Source: Alphaproteobacteria bacterium (GTDB taxonomy: Bacteria > Pseudomonadota > Alphaproteobacteria > SP197). From it: a stretch of DNA of 64,000 nt. The notes under the pieces were generated by a model. It made no database searches. It saw only the letters and a list, made by a program, of their open reading frames with translations, and was not told where the DNA came from. Of the stretch, positions 33,463 to 44,883 are shown one piece after another (within the stretch, counting starts at the first letter, position 1; each line of letters opens with the position of its first letter). Position numbers and translations under genes: made by a program. Where the stretch lies: NCBI GenBank assembly GCA_016869675.1, contig VGDP01000006.1:1-64000 (forward strand), given 5' to 3'.

Positions 33463-33987
33463 TTGCCGGAAACGCCGAAACGCGCCACAAACGCGGCAAT
33501 GCCGCGCGCGCCCCTGCCGATCGTTCTGCTGGCCCTTGCCGCCTTCGTTCTTGCCGGCCATGCGACCGCCCAGACCGGGCTGCCGGTGCCGCGCTTCGTG
33601 TCGTTGCGCGCGACCGAGACCAATCTGCGCGCCGGGCCGGGCACCGGTTATCCAGTGGAATGGGTGCTGCTGCGCCAGGCCTGGCCGGTCGAGGTGATCG
33701 CCGAATACGACACCTGGCGCCGCGTGCGCGACGTCGAGGGCACGGTCGGCTGGGTGCATCAGACCATGCTGTCGGGCGAGCGCACGGTCGTCATCATCGG
33801 CGACATCCGCACACTTCACACGGAACCGGCCGAGGATGCCTCGGCGGTGCTGCGCGCCGGGCCCGGCGTGCAGGGCACCTTGATGACGTGCCGGGAGTCC
33901 TGGTGCCGGGTCGAGATCCGGGGCACGCGCGGCTGGATCGCGCGCGAGGCGATCTTCGGCGTGCTGCCCGACGAGACGTTCGAGTAG
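33463..33987 (+). CDS. bacterial SH3-domain exported protein
   Basis: Signal-like N-terminus; RATETNLRAGPGTGYPVEWVLLRQAWPVEVIAEYDTWRRVRDVEGTVGWVHQTML. Confidence 0.85.
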   Translation: MPETPKRATNAAMPRAPLPIVLLALAAFVLAGHATAQTGLPVPRFVSLRATETNLRAGPGTGYPVEWVLLRQAWPVEVIAEYDTWRRVRDVEGTVGWVHQTMLSGERTVVIIGDIRTLHTEPAEDASAVLRAGPGVQGTLMTCRESWCRVEIRGTRGWIAREAIFGVLPDETFE

Positions 33988-33989
33988 GC

Positions 33990-35177
33990 TTAGTCGCCCG
34001 TGGCGACCACCAGGGCCTTGGGCAGCAGGACCGCGTAGGTCCCGTCGTGCTTCATGGTGCCGGCGCGCCATTCGGCCTCGGCGCCGCCACCCCAGAACAG
34101 ATCGCCGCGCACCACGCCCTTGATCGCGCCGCCGGTGTCCTGGGCGACGACCAGGCGGCGCAGGCTCTCGTCGGGCACACCCTCAGCCGGCCCCGGCACC
34201 GTGACGTCGAGCCACAGCGGTACGCCGAGGGCGACGAAGCGGCGGTCCACCGCCAGGCTGCGTCCCGGCGTCAGCGCCACGCCGAACGCGCCGACCGGCC
34301 CCGGGCCATCGAGCACCCGGAAGAAGACGTACGAGCCGTTCAGGTTCATCACCGCGTCGGCTTCGTCCGGGTGAGCCTCGAGCCAGGCGCGGATGGTCTG
34401 CAGCGAGACCGCGTCTTTGGTCAGTTCGCCCCGTTCCACGAGCGCGCGGCCGATGGCGTAGTAGGACCGCCCGTTCTGGGCGGCGTAGCCGAGCCGAAGC
34501 TCGCCGCCTTCGGCCAGGCGGACCCGGCCCGAGCCCTGGATCTGCAGGAAGAACGCATCGATCGGATCGTCGACCCAGACCAGCACGGCCGCCCGGCCAT
34601 CCAACGCGCTGGCGGTGATGGCGGCGCGGTCCTCGTAGGGCACCAGCGCCGCTTCCTCCACCCGGCCCGCCACGGTGCGGCCCGCCAGGTCCTCGGCGAA
34701 GGCGCCGAGATCGACGGTCACCAGATCGTCGGGCCGGCCGAACAGGGGCACATCGTTGACAGCCGATGGCGTCAGGCCGCCGTCGAGCGTCGGTTCGTAG
34801 TAGCCGGTGAACAGGCCGGTTGCGCCGTCACCGTCGGTGACGCGCCAGGGCTCGAACCAGGTCTCGAAGAAGGCGCGGGCCGCCGTGCGATCGCCCAGCG
34901 CCACGGCCTCGGCCGCCTCGCACACCGCCGCCCAATCGGCGGCGGTGCCGTAGGCGGGCGCACGGCCAATCGCCGCGGTCGGATCCTTCTTCGCCCAGCG
35001 CGCGCAGCCGGGCAGGAACGTGGCGAGCGCGGCGGCGTGGTCGTCCGCGGCCCAGCCGGCCAGGTCTGCAAAGCCGATGGGTTCCAGCGTCAGCGCCGGT
35101 TCCGCTTCCTCAGGAGGTGCTTCGGGCGTCTCGCACGCGGCCAGCGCCAGCGTGAGTACCAACAGAATCCGCCTCAT
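33990..35177 (-). CDS. mltA: membrane-bound lytic murein transglycosylase A
   Basis: MRRILLVLTLALAACET lipobox; LFTGYYEPTLDG...IQGSGRVRLAEG...NGSYVFFRVLDGPGPVGAFGVALTPGRSLAVD. Confidence 0.93.
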   Translation of the reverse strand: MRRILLVLTLALAACETPEAPPEEAEPALTLEPIGFADLAGWAADDHAAALATFLPGCARWAKKDPTAAIGRAPAYGTAADWAAVCEAAEAVALGDRTAARAFFETWFEPWRVTDGDGATGLFTGYYEPTLDGGLTPSAVNDVPLFGRPDDLVTVDLGAFAEDLAGRTVAGRVEEAALVPYEDRAAITASALDGRAAVLVWVDDPIDAFFLQIQGSGRVRLAEGGELRLGYAAQNGRSYYAIGRALVERGELTKDAVSLQTIRAWLEAHPDEADAVMNLNGSYVFFRVLDGPGPVGAFGVALTPGRSLAVDRRFVALGVPLWLDVTVPGPAEGVPDESLRRLVVAQDTGGAIKGVVRGDLFWGGGAEAEWRAGTMKHDGTYAVLLPKALVVATGD

Positions 35178-35824
35178 TCGCCGCTGCGCGTCGCCACGAG
35201 CATCCAGTTGGGATCGCGCGAACGAGTGTCGCGCTCGAACGTCCACAGGTCGACGATGCGGTCCGTGCGGCGCGAATCGCCTTCGACGACGTCGCCGGTC
35301 GCGGCATCGCGCACCACGTCGACCTGGCGGCTGACCACCCGCACGGTCAGGCGCGCGACGCGCCGCTCGACCGCCGCCTCGACGATCGCGACCTCGTCGA
35401 CCGCCACCAGCGTCGTTTCGTGTTTGCGGCCCTGGGCGCCGCGCTGGGCCACGGCCTTGACGAAGCTGTCGTGCACGGCCGGCGACAGCAGCGACTTCAC
35501 ATCCGTCAGATCGCCCTTGGTGAAGGCGGTCACGATCATCTCGAAGGCGCCGCGTGCGCCGGCCACGAACTGGTCCTGATCGAACGACGAATCAGCCAGG
35601 TTGATCTGGGTCAGCGCGCCGGCGAGCGACGGTTCGACCGCCACGGGCTTCGCCGACAAACGATCCGGCAAGGCGACCACGTTGTCGCCGGCGCCGTTGG
35701 CCGCCGGGCGTCGGCGCACGGGTTCCTCGTGGCCGGTCCGCTTGCCCAGGGTCTGGTAGAGGCGCCAACCCACAACCACGGCGATGGCGGCGAACACGAC
35801 GAGCTCGATGAAGGAACCGTTCAT
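35174..35824 (-). CDS. Tim44-like domain protein
   Basis: MNGSFIELVVFAAIAVVVGWRLYQTLGKRTG...FVAGARGAFEMIVTAFTKGDLTDVKSLLSPAVHDSF. Confidence 0.9.
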   Translation of the reverse strand: MNGSFIELVVFAAIAVVVGWRLYQTLGKRTGHEEPVRRRPAANGAGDNVVALPDRLSAKPVAVEPSLAGALTQINLADSSFDQDQFVAGARGAFEMIVTAFTKGDLTDVKSLLSPAVHDSFVKAVAQRGAQGRKHETTLVAVDEVAIVEAAVERRVARLTVRVVSRQVDVVRDAATGDVVEGDSRRTDRIVDLWTFERDTRSRDPNWMLVATRSGE

Positions 35825-35971
35825 GCACCTAGCCTCGCGCGCCGGCACGCGACGCGGACGGGACGTCGGAACCTAGATACGGCGGCGGGGGGGCGAACGC
35901 AACGGGATCGGCCCGGTTGCCGACCCCCCTGATCCGTGTTAGCCACGCCCCGACCCTGTCGAGGAACCGCC

Positions 35972-36496
35972 ATGAGCGACCAGACCGATCCCGCGAAGCC
36001 GGCCGAACCCGCCGCCACCCCGGCGCCGCGCATGGTCATACACACGCAGTTCGTGCGCGACCTGTCTTTCGAGAACCCGCGCGGCCCGGCGGCGCTGGGC
36101 GATGCGGACGACAAGCCCCAGGTCGAGGTGCAGGTCAACGTCGAATCGAAGCGGGTGCCCGAGCAGGCCGACCGCTACGAGGTCGCGCTGAAGATCAACG
36201 CCACCGCCCGCAAGAAGACCGGCCCGGCGTTCCTGCTGGAGCTCGACTACTGCGGCGTGTTCGACATCACCGGCTTCGACAACAACGTGCTGGCCCAGGT
36301 CCTGCTGGTCGAGTGCCCGCGCCTGTTGTTCCCGTTCGCCCGGCGCATCGCGGCGGACGCGGTGCGCGACGGCGGTTTCCCGACCCTGTTCCTCGACCCG
36401 ATCGATTTCCTCGGCCTCTACCGCCAGCGGCTGACCGAGGAAGCGCGCAAGGCCAAGCTCATGAGCCCCGCCGAGGGTTCGGCCAAGCCCAACTGA
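35972..36496 (+). CDS. secB: protein-export chaperone SecB
   Basis: VIHTQFVRDLSFENPRGPAAL...FLLELDYCGVFDITGFDNNVLAQVLLVECPRLLFPFARRIAADAVRDGGFPTLFLDPIDFLGLY. Confidence 0.97.
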   Translation: MSDQTDPAKPAEPAATPAPRMVIHTQFVRDLSFENPRGPAALGDADDKPQVEVQVNVESKRVPEQADRYEVALKINATARKKTGPAFLLELDYCGVFDITGFDNNVLAQVLLVECPRLLFPFARRIAADAVRDGGFPTLFLDPIDFLGLYRQRLTEEARKAKLMSPAEGSAKPN

Positions 36497-36506
36497 GCGG
36501 GCGTCG

Positions 36507-37169
36507 TCAGCAGCGCCAGATCGGATCGCCGAGCTTCGCCAGGAACGCCTCGTGGGCCGCTAGTTCCGCCGCGCTGGGCGCGTGCGGACGGGGCACGCGG
36601 AACGCGCGCTGGATCGCGGCCGCGTTGGCCTTGCGCGCGGTCAGGTCCAGCCCCGCCTGGCGGTCGCCCAGGAGTTCGACATAGACGGCGGCCAGCAGCC
36701 GCGCATCGAGCAGCGCGCCGTGCAGTGCGCGTTCGCTGAGGTCGATGGCGAAGCGCTTGCAGAGCGCGTTCAAGTTCGCCGGCGCGCCAGGGAAACGCCG
36801 GCGCGCCAGCAACACGGTGTCGATCGCGCGCTCGGCGGGCAGCGGCGGCCGATCGAGCCGCGCGAGTTCGGCGTTGAGGAAGCCCAGATCGAACTCGGCG
36901 TTGTGGATGACAAGCGGCGAATCCGCCAGGAAGACTAGGAGGTCGTCGACGATCGCGGCGAACGGCGGCTCGTCCGCCAGGTCCTCGTTGCTGCGACCGT
37001 GCACCGCCTGGGCGTCGCGCTCGATGGCGATGCCGGGGTTGACGTAGCGCTGGAACGTGACGCCCGTCGGCACGTGGTTCTCCAGCTCGACGCAGCCGAC
37101 CTCGATGATGCGGTGGCCACGCGCCGAATCCAGCCCGGTGGTTTCCGTGTCCAACACCACTTCGCGCAT
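36507..37169 (-). CDS. dnaQ: DNA polymerase III epsilon subunit
   Basis: MREVVLDTETTGLDSARGHRIIEVGCVEL...LVIHNAEFDLGFLNAEL...LHGALLDARLLAAVYVEL. Confidence 0.96.
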   Translation of the reverse strand: MREVVLDTETTGLDSARGHRIIEVGCVELENHVPTGVTFQRYVNPGIAIERDAQAVHGRSNEDLADEPPFAAIVDDLLVFLADSPLVIHNAEFDLGFLNAELARLDRPPLPAERAIDTVLLARRRFPGAPANLNALCKRFAIDLSERALHGALLDARLLAAVYVELLGDRQAGLDLTARKANAAAIQRAFRVPRPHAPSAAELAAHEAFLAKLGDPIWRC

Positions 37170-37171
37170 GG

Positions 37172-37783
37172 TCAACGCCTCCGTCGTCGCGCGCCGCGGG
37201 CGCCCAGGCCGCGCAGCAGGGCGCGCACGGCCAGCAACGATACCCGGCGGCCACGCCCCGTAGGGATCACCGCGTCGGCGCGCCGGCGCTTCGCGGTGGC
37301 CGGCATCTGACGCGCCAGGATGTCGCGCAAGCGCGCCCGTGTCATCTCCGGCCGGCGCAGCACGCGCGCCCCCTGCACGAACGGCGGCGCGTCCACCACG
37401 ACCACCAGGTCGCAACGCTTCTCGCCGCCGGTCTCGAACAGAAGCGGGATATCGAGAACGGCCACGGCGCGGCGGCGGCGGCGTACACAGGCCAGGAACG
37501 CGGCTTCGCGCCGACGCACGAGCGGATGGACGATGGCTTCCAAACGGGCGAGCGCGGCCGTATCGCCGAACACCCGGCGGCCCAGCGCGGCGCGATCGAT
37601 GCCGCCATCGCGCGCCAAGCCGGGAAACGCCGCCAGCACCGGCGCGACGCCTTCGCCACCCGGCGCGAACAGGGCATGCACCGCCGCATCGGCGTCGAAC
37701 ACCGGCACGCCCGATCTTTGGAAATGACGGCTGACGGTCGTCTTGCCCATGCCGATCGAGCCGGTCAGGCCGATCACGATCAT
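37172..37783 (-). CDS. coaE: dephospho-CoA kinase
   Basis: [36 protein letters not shown]. Confidence 0.95.
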   Translation of the reverse strand: MIVIGLTGSIGMGKTTVSRHFQRSGVPVFDADAAVHALFAPGGEGVAPVLAAFPGLARDGGIDRAALGRRVFGDTAALARLEAIVHPLVRRREAAFLACVRRRRRAVAVLDIPLLFETGGEKRCDLVVVVDAPPFVQGARVLRRPEMTRARLRDILARQMPATAKRRRADAVIPTGRGRRVSLLAVRALLRGLGARGARRRRR

Positions 37784-38622
37784 GGGCAGCCCAGCACGTG
37801 GGCACGCAAGCCGGCGGTCACGGTCGGGCGCACGCCGAACCATGCGGCGAAGCCCGGTACCGCCTGGTGCAACAGCATGCCGAGCCCGTCGACCGCCACC
37901 AGGCCGCGCGCCCGCGCCGCCGCCAGCAGCGGCGTCTCCAGCGGCACGTAGACCAGGTCGTTGACGACGCAGGCGCCATCCACCGGCGCGAGGTCGACGT
38001 CGAGCGGCGGCTGACCCGTCATGCCGAGCGACGTGGTGTTGACCACAAGCGCGGCGCCGCGCAGGGCGACGCTCCGTTCGTCCCATGGGCGCACGACGAA
38101 CGGCCCGTCCAGGTCGCGCGCCAGCCCTTCGGCGCGCGCGGGCGACCGGTTGACCAGACGGATCGCCTTGACGCCTGCGTCGATCAGCGCGGCGCACACG
38201 GCGCGCGCGGCACCGCCTGCGCCCAGCACGACCACGGGGCCGCCGTCGGCGCGCCAGGCCGGCGCGCCTTCGCGCAGGTTGGCCATGAAGCCGTGGGCGT
38301 CGGTGTTGCTGCCCGCGAGCGCGCCCTCCGCGTCGACCACAACCGTGTTGACTGCGCCGATGCGCCGGGCGAGCGCATCCACCGTGTCCAGCGCCTCAAG
38401 CGCCCGTTCCTTGTGCGGCACGGTCAGGTTCGCGCCCCGAATGCCGAGCGCCGGCAGGGCGCGCAGCGCCGTGGCCAAGTGCTCGGGTCGCACGGGGAAG
38501 GGAACGTAGACGCCGTCGATGCCATGCTCGGCCAGCCAATAGCCGTGCAGGCGCGGCGAGCGCGAGTGCACGACCGGCCAACCCATCACCCCGGCCACGC
38601 GCGCGGCGCCGCTGATCGTCAT
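37780..38622 (-). CDS. aroE: shikimate dehydrogenase
   Basis: [34 protein letters not shown]...[14 protein letters not shown]...[19 protein letters not shown] overlap with coaE. Confidence 0.96.
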   Translation of the reverse strand: MTISGAARVAGVMGWPVVHSRSPRLHGYWLAEHGIDGVYVPFPVRPEHLATALRALPALGIRGANLTVPHKERALEALDTVDALARRIGAVNTVVVDAEGALAGSNTDAHGFMANLREGAPAWRADGGPVVVLGAGGAARAVCAALIDAGVKAIRLVNRSPARAEGLARDLDGPFVVRPWDERSVALRGAALVVNTTSLGMTGQPPLDVDLAPVDGACVVNDLVYVPLETPLLAAARARGLVAVDGLGMLLHQAVPGFAAWFGVRPTVTAGLRAHVLGCP

Positions 38623-39224
38623 GGCAGCCCGATCCCGTGGCCGCGCAGGAAACCCAGCAGCGGCAGCAACGGCAGGCCCAGGATGCCGCTGTGGTCGCCC
38701 GCGACGTTCGAGAACAACTGCAGCCCTGGTCCTTCCACCTGGTAGGCGCCGGGCGAGTGCAGCGCCGTCTCGCCCACCTGATCGAGGTAGCGCTCGATGG
38801 TCTCCGGCTCGAGTGGCCGCATGGTCAGGCGGGCCCGCTTCACGTGGTGCCACAGCCGGGCGCCATCGCGCACCACGACGACCGCCGAGACCAGCTCGTG
38901 GGTCGCGCCGGCGAGCACCGCGATCTGCGCATGCGCGTCGGCGCGATCAATCGGCTTGTCGAACCAGCGACGTCCAGCCGCCAGGATCTGGTCGGCGCCG
39001 ACGACCAGCGCGCCCGCGTGGCGCGCGGCGACGCGGCGCGCTTTCAGTTCGGCCAGGGTCTCGGCGGCACGGCCGGCGTCGACCTCTTCGGCGCGCAGGG
39101 CCTGCTTGACCTCGGCTTCGTCGATGGCCGCGACATCGACGCCGAAGACCAGCCCGACCGATCGCAGCAGCGCCGCGCGCGTGGTGCTGGCCGAGGCGAG
39201 AACGAGGGGCGGCGGCACGGTCAT
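38619..39224 (-). CDS. maf: Maf-family nucleotide pyrophosphatase
   Basis: LVLASASTTRAALLRSVGLVFGVDVAAIDE...VVGADQILAAGRRWFDKP...; ATGA overlaps with aroE and ppsR. Confidence 0.93.
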   Translation of the reverse strand: MTVPPPLVLASASTTRAALLRSVGLVFGVDVAAIDEAEVKQALRAEEVDAGRAAETLAELKARRVAARHAGALVVGADQILAAGRRWFDKPIDRADAHAQIAVLAGATHELVSAVVVVRDGARLWHHVKRARLTMRPLEPETIERYLDQVGETALHSPGAYQVEGPGLQLFSNVAGDHSGILGLPLLPLLGFLRGHGIGLP

Positions 39225-40057
39225 GGTACGGCGTCCAGCCGTTCCTGATGCAGGCGCAGGATCGCGGCGGCGGTTTCCTCGATCGAGCGCCGGGTGACGT
39301 CGATCACCGGCCAGCGCCGTTCGGCGAACAGCCGGCGCGCGTGCGCCACTTCCTCCTTCACCCGGTCGATATCCACATAGTCGGTCTGCTCCGCCTGATT
39401 GAGCATCAGCAGGCGGTTGCGGCGCACCTGGACCAGCCGTTCCGGGTTGTTGGTCAGGCCGACGATCAGGGGCTGCTTGGCACGCGACAACGCCTCAGGC
39501 AGCGGCACGCCCGGAACGATGGGCACGTTGGCCGCCTTGATGCCGCGGTTGGCCAGGTAGAAGCACGTCGGCGTCTTGGATGTGCGCGAGACACCGACCA
39601 GCACTATGTCGGCTTCCTCGATGTCGTGCGGCAACTGGCCGTCGTCGTGGGCCAGCACGAAGTGAATCGCGTCGATGCGTTGGAAATACTCGGCGTCGAG
39701 CGCGTGTTGCCGCCCCGGCTGGTCGCGGCTGACCACGCCGAAGTGGCCGCTGAGCACGCCGATGAGCGGGTCGAGCACCGAGACGGCGGGCACCTGGAGA
39801 CCACGGCAGGCGGCCTGCAGATGCTCGCGCAGCTTCTTGTTGACCAACGTGAACATCACCACGCCCGGGTGGTTCTCGACCGCCTCGAGCACCTTGTCGA
39901 GCTGGCGCTTGCCGCGGATCAGCGGCCACATGTGCTCGACCACGGCGACGCCCTCGAACTGGGAGAGCGCGGCGCGCGCGACGCTGTTGATGGTCTCGCC
40001 GGTCGCGTCCGAGATGAGGTGGAGGTGATAGCGGCGGTCGGCTGGATCGCTGGACAT
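39221..40057 (-). CDS. ppsR: PPDK regulatory protein-like kinase/phosphotransferase (DUF299)
   Basis: YHLHLISDATGETINSVARAALSQFEGV...DIVLVGVSRTSKTPTCFYLANRGIKAANVPIVPG. Confidence 0.94.
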   Translation of the reverse strand: MSSDPADRRYHLHLISDATGETINSVARAALSQFEGVAVVEHMWPLIRGKRQLDKVLEAVENHPGVVMFTLVNKKLREHLQAACRGLQVPAVSVLDPLIGVLSGHFGVVSRDQPGRQHALDAEYFQRIDAIHFVLAHDDGQLPHDIEEADIVLVGVSRTSKTPTCFYLANRGIKAANVPIVPGVPLPEALSRAKQPLIVGLTNNPERLVQVRRNRLLMLNQAEQTDYVDIDRVKEEVAHARRLFAERRWPVIDVTRRSIEETAAAILRLHQERLDAVP

Positions 40058-40411
40058 GGGATAACCCTGTGGACAACGGTGGACTTAGCAGATTCACCGC
40101 CGAGATTCGATGGCCGCCCACGCACCCGTCCCCACCGCCACGCCGTCGCCCACAGGCCGAGAATCCTGAGGATTGGTGATGATGGCCGCACGCGACGATC
40201 CCCGTGATTCCCTTCTCGCGCGTCGTGGACGTGGACCGACGAGGTGCGCTTCACGCCATCGATCCACCGATCGGCCCACCATCTTGGGCCATCGACTGTC
40301 GGTTCGTCGCTGTGTGCCGACCGACCTGTGGGCCGTCAGTCAATCCCCAGGAATCGCCGCCTACCACTATCTCTCACTTCCTTTATCCTCTAAGGAAAGA
40401 AGCGAAAAACC
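40058..40411. other. oriC: candidate chromosomal replication origin (oriC) region
   Basis: Divergent ppsR/hemE intergenic region with a DnaA-box-like TGTGGACAA at 40068-40076 and weaker matches (TTATCCTC 40383-40390); gene context as in Caulobacter/Rickettsia origins. Confidence 0.55.
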
Positions 40412-41479
40412 ATGACGTCCCCGGTCGGATCCCCTGCCCTAGCACGCACGACGGATCGGCGCCTGTTGCGCGCGATTCGTGGCGAGGCGCGTGTGCCCCC
40501 ACCGATCTGGCTGATGCGGCAGGCCGGACGTTACCTGCCGGAGTACCGCGCGATCCGCGCGGAGGCGAAGGGGTTCCTCTACCTCTGCTATGACCCGGCG
40601 ATGGCGGCTGAGGCGACGTTGCAGCCGGTCCGCCGCTTCGGGCTCGATGCCGCGATCCTGTTCTCGGACATCCTGGTGGTGCCCCACGCCCTGGGGCTCG
40701 CGGTCACGTTCGAGGACGAGCGCGGGCCGGAGGTTGAGCGCGTGGGGTCAGCGCGCGACCTTGACCGGCTCGATCCGACCGCAGCCGTGTCGCGGCTCGC
40801 GCCCGTGTTCGAGACCGTGCGCCGCGTGCGGGCGGCACTCGCATCCGATGCGACCCTGATCGGGTTCGCCGGTGCGCCGTGGACCGTGGCGACCTACATG
40901 GTCGAGGGCGGCACCAGCCGCGACTTTGCGGCGACCAAGCGTTGGGCCTTCAGCGATCCCGAAGGCTTCGGCCGGCTGATCGACACGATCGAGACCGCGA
41001 CGATCGACTATCTGGTCGCCCAGGTCGCGGCCGGCGCCGACGTGGTGCAGCTGTTCGACAGTTGGGCCGGCGTGCTGGCGGATGAGGACTTTGAGCGCTG
41101 GTGCGTAGCGCCGACCGCGCGCATCGTCGCCGCGGTCAAGGTGCGCGCGGACGTGCCGGTGATCGGTTTTCCCCGCGGCGCCGGCGTGCTGATCGATCGC
41201 TACGCGGCGGCGACAGGCGTGGACGCGGTCGGGCTGGACACCACGGTGCCGCTGGCCTGGGCGCGCGACGTGCTGCAACCGAAGGTGACGGTCCAGGGCA
41301 ACCTGGACCCGCTGCTGCTGGTCACGGGCGGTGCCGCGATGGAGCGGCGCGCGCGTGCCATCCTGGAAGCCCTGGGCCGCAGGCCGTTCATCTTCAACCT
41401 GGGTCACGGCGTGGTGCCCGAGACCCCGCCCGATCACGTGGCCGCGCTGGTCGCGTGCGTCCGGGGCTGGCGGCCGTGA
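40412..41479 (+). CDS. hemE: uroporphyrinogen decarboxylase
   Basis: PPPIWLMRQAGRYLPEYRAIR...FSDILVVPHALG...GFAGAPWTVATYMVEGGTS. Confidence 0.98.
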   Translation: MTSPVGSPALARTTDRRLLRAIRGEARVPPPIWLMRQAGRYLPEYRAIRAEAKGFLYLCYDPAMAAEATLQPVRRFGLDAAILFSDILVVPHALGLAVTFEDERGPEVERVGSARDLDRLDPTAAVSRLAPVFETVRRVRAALASDATLIGFAGAPWTVATYMVEGGTSRDFAATKRWAFSDPEGFGRLIDTIETATIDYLVAQVAAGADVVQLFDSWAGVLADEDFERWCVAPTARIVAAVKVRADVPVIGFPRGAGVLIDRYAAATGVDAVGLDTTVPLAWARDVLQPKVTVQGNLDPLLLVTGGAAMERRARAILEALGRRPFIFNLGHGVVPETPPDHVAALVACVRGWRP

Positions 41480-42504
41480 GCCGGCGTATCGCCGTCGTCC
41501 TGTTCAACCTGGGCGGTCCGGACCGGCCGGACGCCGTGCGACCCTTCCTCTACAACCTGTTCAACGATCCGGCGATCATCGGCCTGCCGGCGCTGCCCCG
41601 CCTGCTGCTGGCGACGCTGGTGTCGTCGAAGCGCGAGAAGGAAGCCAAGGGGATCTACGCGCGCATCGGCGGCGGCTCGCCGATCCTGGAGCTGACCTGG
41701 CGCCAGGCGCACGCGTTGGAGGCGGCGCTGGCCGGCGCGGACGAGATACGCGTGTTCGTTGCCATGCGCTACTGGCACCCCATGAGCGAGGAGACGGCGC
41801 GCGAGGTCGCCGCCTTCGCGCCCGACCGTGTGGTGCTGCTGCCACTTTATCCTCAGTTCTCGACCACGACGACGGAATCCTCGCTCGGCGAGTGGTGGCG
41901 GGTGGCGCGTCGTGTCGGGCTGACGGCACCCAGCCACGCCATTTGCTGCTACCCGGACGAGCCGTCGTTCGTCGCAGCCCATGCCGGGCTGCTGCGCCGT
42001 GCGCTCGATTCCATCCCCGGCCAGGCCGCGCGCATCCTCTTTTCGGCCCACGGCCTGCCGGAGAAGGTGGTGGCGCGCGGCGACCCCTACCCCTGGCAGG
42101 TCGAGCGCACCGCCCAGGCGGTGCTGGCGGCGCTGGGAGGCGGCCACGACGCGGTGGTGTGCTACCAGAGCCGCGTGGGGCCGCTGACGTGGATCGGTCC
42201 GTCGACCGAGCACGAGATCGCGCGCGCGGGACACGACGGCAAGGCGGTGGTGCTGGTGCCGATCGCCTTCGTCTCGGAGCATTCCGAGACCCTGGTGGAA
42301 CTGGACATGACCTACGCCGAGCTCGCGCGGGCGAGGGGTGTCGCGCGGTATGTGCGCGTTCCCGCGCTGGGCGAGGACCCGACCTTTATCGCGGCGCTGG
42401 CTGGCCTGGTGCGCGCGACGCTGACGCGGTACGAGCCGATGTCCAGCGGTGGCTGCCAGCGCTGCCCGGCGGCGCACCGGCGCTGCGCCCTGGCGACGCC
42501 ATGA
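41476..42504 (+). CDS. hemH: ferrochelatase
   Basis: VVLFNLGGPDRPDAVRPFLYNLFNDPAII...LLPLYPQFSTTTTESS...FSAHGLPEKVVARGDPYPWQVERT; GTG start overlapping the hemE stop. Confidence 0.97.
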   Translation: MSRRIAVVLFNLGGPDRPDAVRPFLYNLFNDPAIIGLPALPRLLLATLVSSKREKEAKGIYARIGGGSPILELTWRQAHALEAALAGADEIRVFVAMRYWHPMSEETAREVAAFAPDRVVLLPLYPQFSTTTTESSLGEWWRVARRVGLTAPSHAICCYPDEPSFVAAHAGLLRRALDSIPGQAARILFSAHGLPEKVVARGDPYPWQVERTAQAVLAALGGGHDAVVCYQSRVGPLTWIGPSTEHEIARAGHDGKAVVLVPIAFVSEHSETLVELDMTYAELARARGVARYVRVPALGEDPTFIAALAGLVRATLTRYEPMSSGGCQRCPAAHRRCALATP

Positions 42505-42941
42505 CCTGGCTGCGCGACGCCTATCCGTGGATCAAGGCGCTGCACGTCATCGCCGTCATGGCCTGGATGGCGGGGATGCTCTATCTGCCGCGCCTCTACG
42601 TCTATCACGCCGACACGGCACCGGGCTCGGCGGCCTCGGAGATGCTCAAGGTGATGGAACGGCGGCTGCTGCGCGCCATCATCAACCCGGCGATGATCGC
42701 GAGCTTCGTCTTCGGCATCCTGCTTCTGATCACCATCGACGCGTGGGACCAGGGGTGGGTGTGGGTCAAGATCGCCCTGGTGCTGGGCCTGGGCGCGCTG
42801 CACGGCGAGCTCGCGCGCTGGCGCCGCGACTTCGCCGCCGACCGCAACCACCATTCGGCGCGCTTTTACCGCGTGGTTAACGAGGTGCCAACGGTCATCC
42901 TGATTGCTGTCGTCATCCTGGTGATCGTCAAGCCGTTCTGA
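42501..42941 (+). CDS. hemJ: HemJ-type protoporphyrinogen IX oxidase
   Basis: MTWLRDAYPWIKALHVIAVMAWMAGMLYLPRLYVYHAD...; directly downstream of hemH. Confidence 0.95.
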   Translation: MTWLRDAYPWIKALHVIAVMAWMAGMLYLPRLYVYHADTAPGSAASEMLKVMERRLLRAIINPAMIASFVFGILLLITIDAWDQGWVWVKIALVLGLGALHGELARWRRDFAADRNHHSARFYRVVNEVPTVILIAVVILVIVKPF

Positions 42942-43136
42942 GCGCAACGGACCGTTGCGCGGCCGGGTCACCGTTGCTAAAGTGAATGGGCTGGCGCGCG
43001 ACCCGCTTCTGGCGCGCCCGTCCCACCCGCACCTTGAGCATCGCCCGGCGACGCCCGCCAACGCGCGGACGGTCCGGACCGGACCAGGCCCCTGGCGATG
43101 GCTTGCCCCGCACCCTCCTACTCTTTCGGACCCACC

Positions 43137-44393
<1,257 letters not shown>

Positions 44394-44399
44394 GCGCAA

Positions 44400-44427
44400 G
44401 GGGCCGCGCGCCGATGCCCGCGGCCCC
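44400..44427 (+). terminator. stem-loop after rho (9-bp stem GGGGCCGCG/CGCGGCCCC)
   Basis: Perfect inverted repeat just after the rho stop; no T-tract. Confidence 0.5.
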
Positions 44428-44438
44428 CATGATGTCCG

Positions 44439-44745
44439 CTACGCGGCGTGTCCCCTGATCGTCGCGAGGGTCGCAAGGGTCTGAAGGCACGCTTCGGCGG
44501 CCTCGACACCCTTGGTCGCCGCGTGTTCGGCGAAGAAGCGGCGATGGACGACGTGCTCGTGGAATGCCTGCGGTGTGAGCACGGCCGAGATCACAGGAAC
44601 CTCGGACTCCATCTGAACGCGCATCAGGGCGTCGATCACGGTCGCGGTGCCAGTTCGCTTGAACGAAGGCGACGTTGGGACCGCCATGGCATGCCGTGTC
44701 GGTTTTGGTGGGTCGGGGAAGTGAACCGGTCATGTCCTGCTCCAT
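44439..44745 (-). pseudogene. ribH2-type lumazine synthase remnant with internal deletion and frameshift
   Basis: N-terminal piece NVAFVQANWHRD (ORF 44266-44745 frame) joined out of frame to C-terminal piece ATVIDALMRVQMESEVPVISAVLTPQAFHEHVVHRRFFAEHAATKGVEAAEACLQTL. Confidence 0.8.
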
Positions 44746-44883
44746 GAAGTGAACCGTCTGGAACAGGGCGGACGGGCGTCATCGGCCAGCCGCGGCGAGG
44801 CTGGGCCATCGGAACCCGTTCTCTTTCATCCGGACTTTGACCGTCGGCATCGGCTTCTCACCGACTCTGCTGTCCCCGGCCGA

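Noticed and set aside
32355-35579. 1074-aa plus-strand ORF
   Set aside because: Antisense to the dehydrogenase, mltA and Tim44 genes and overlapping the SH3 gene in another frame; shadow ORF.
42420-42504. HemH C-terminal CQRCPAAHRRC as a novel metal-binding tail
   Set aside because: Several bacterial ferrochelatases carry Fe-S cluster cysteines, so this is not clearly unusual.
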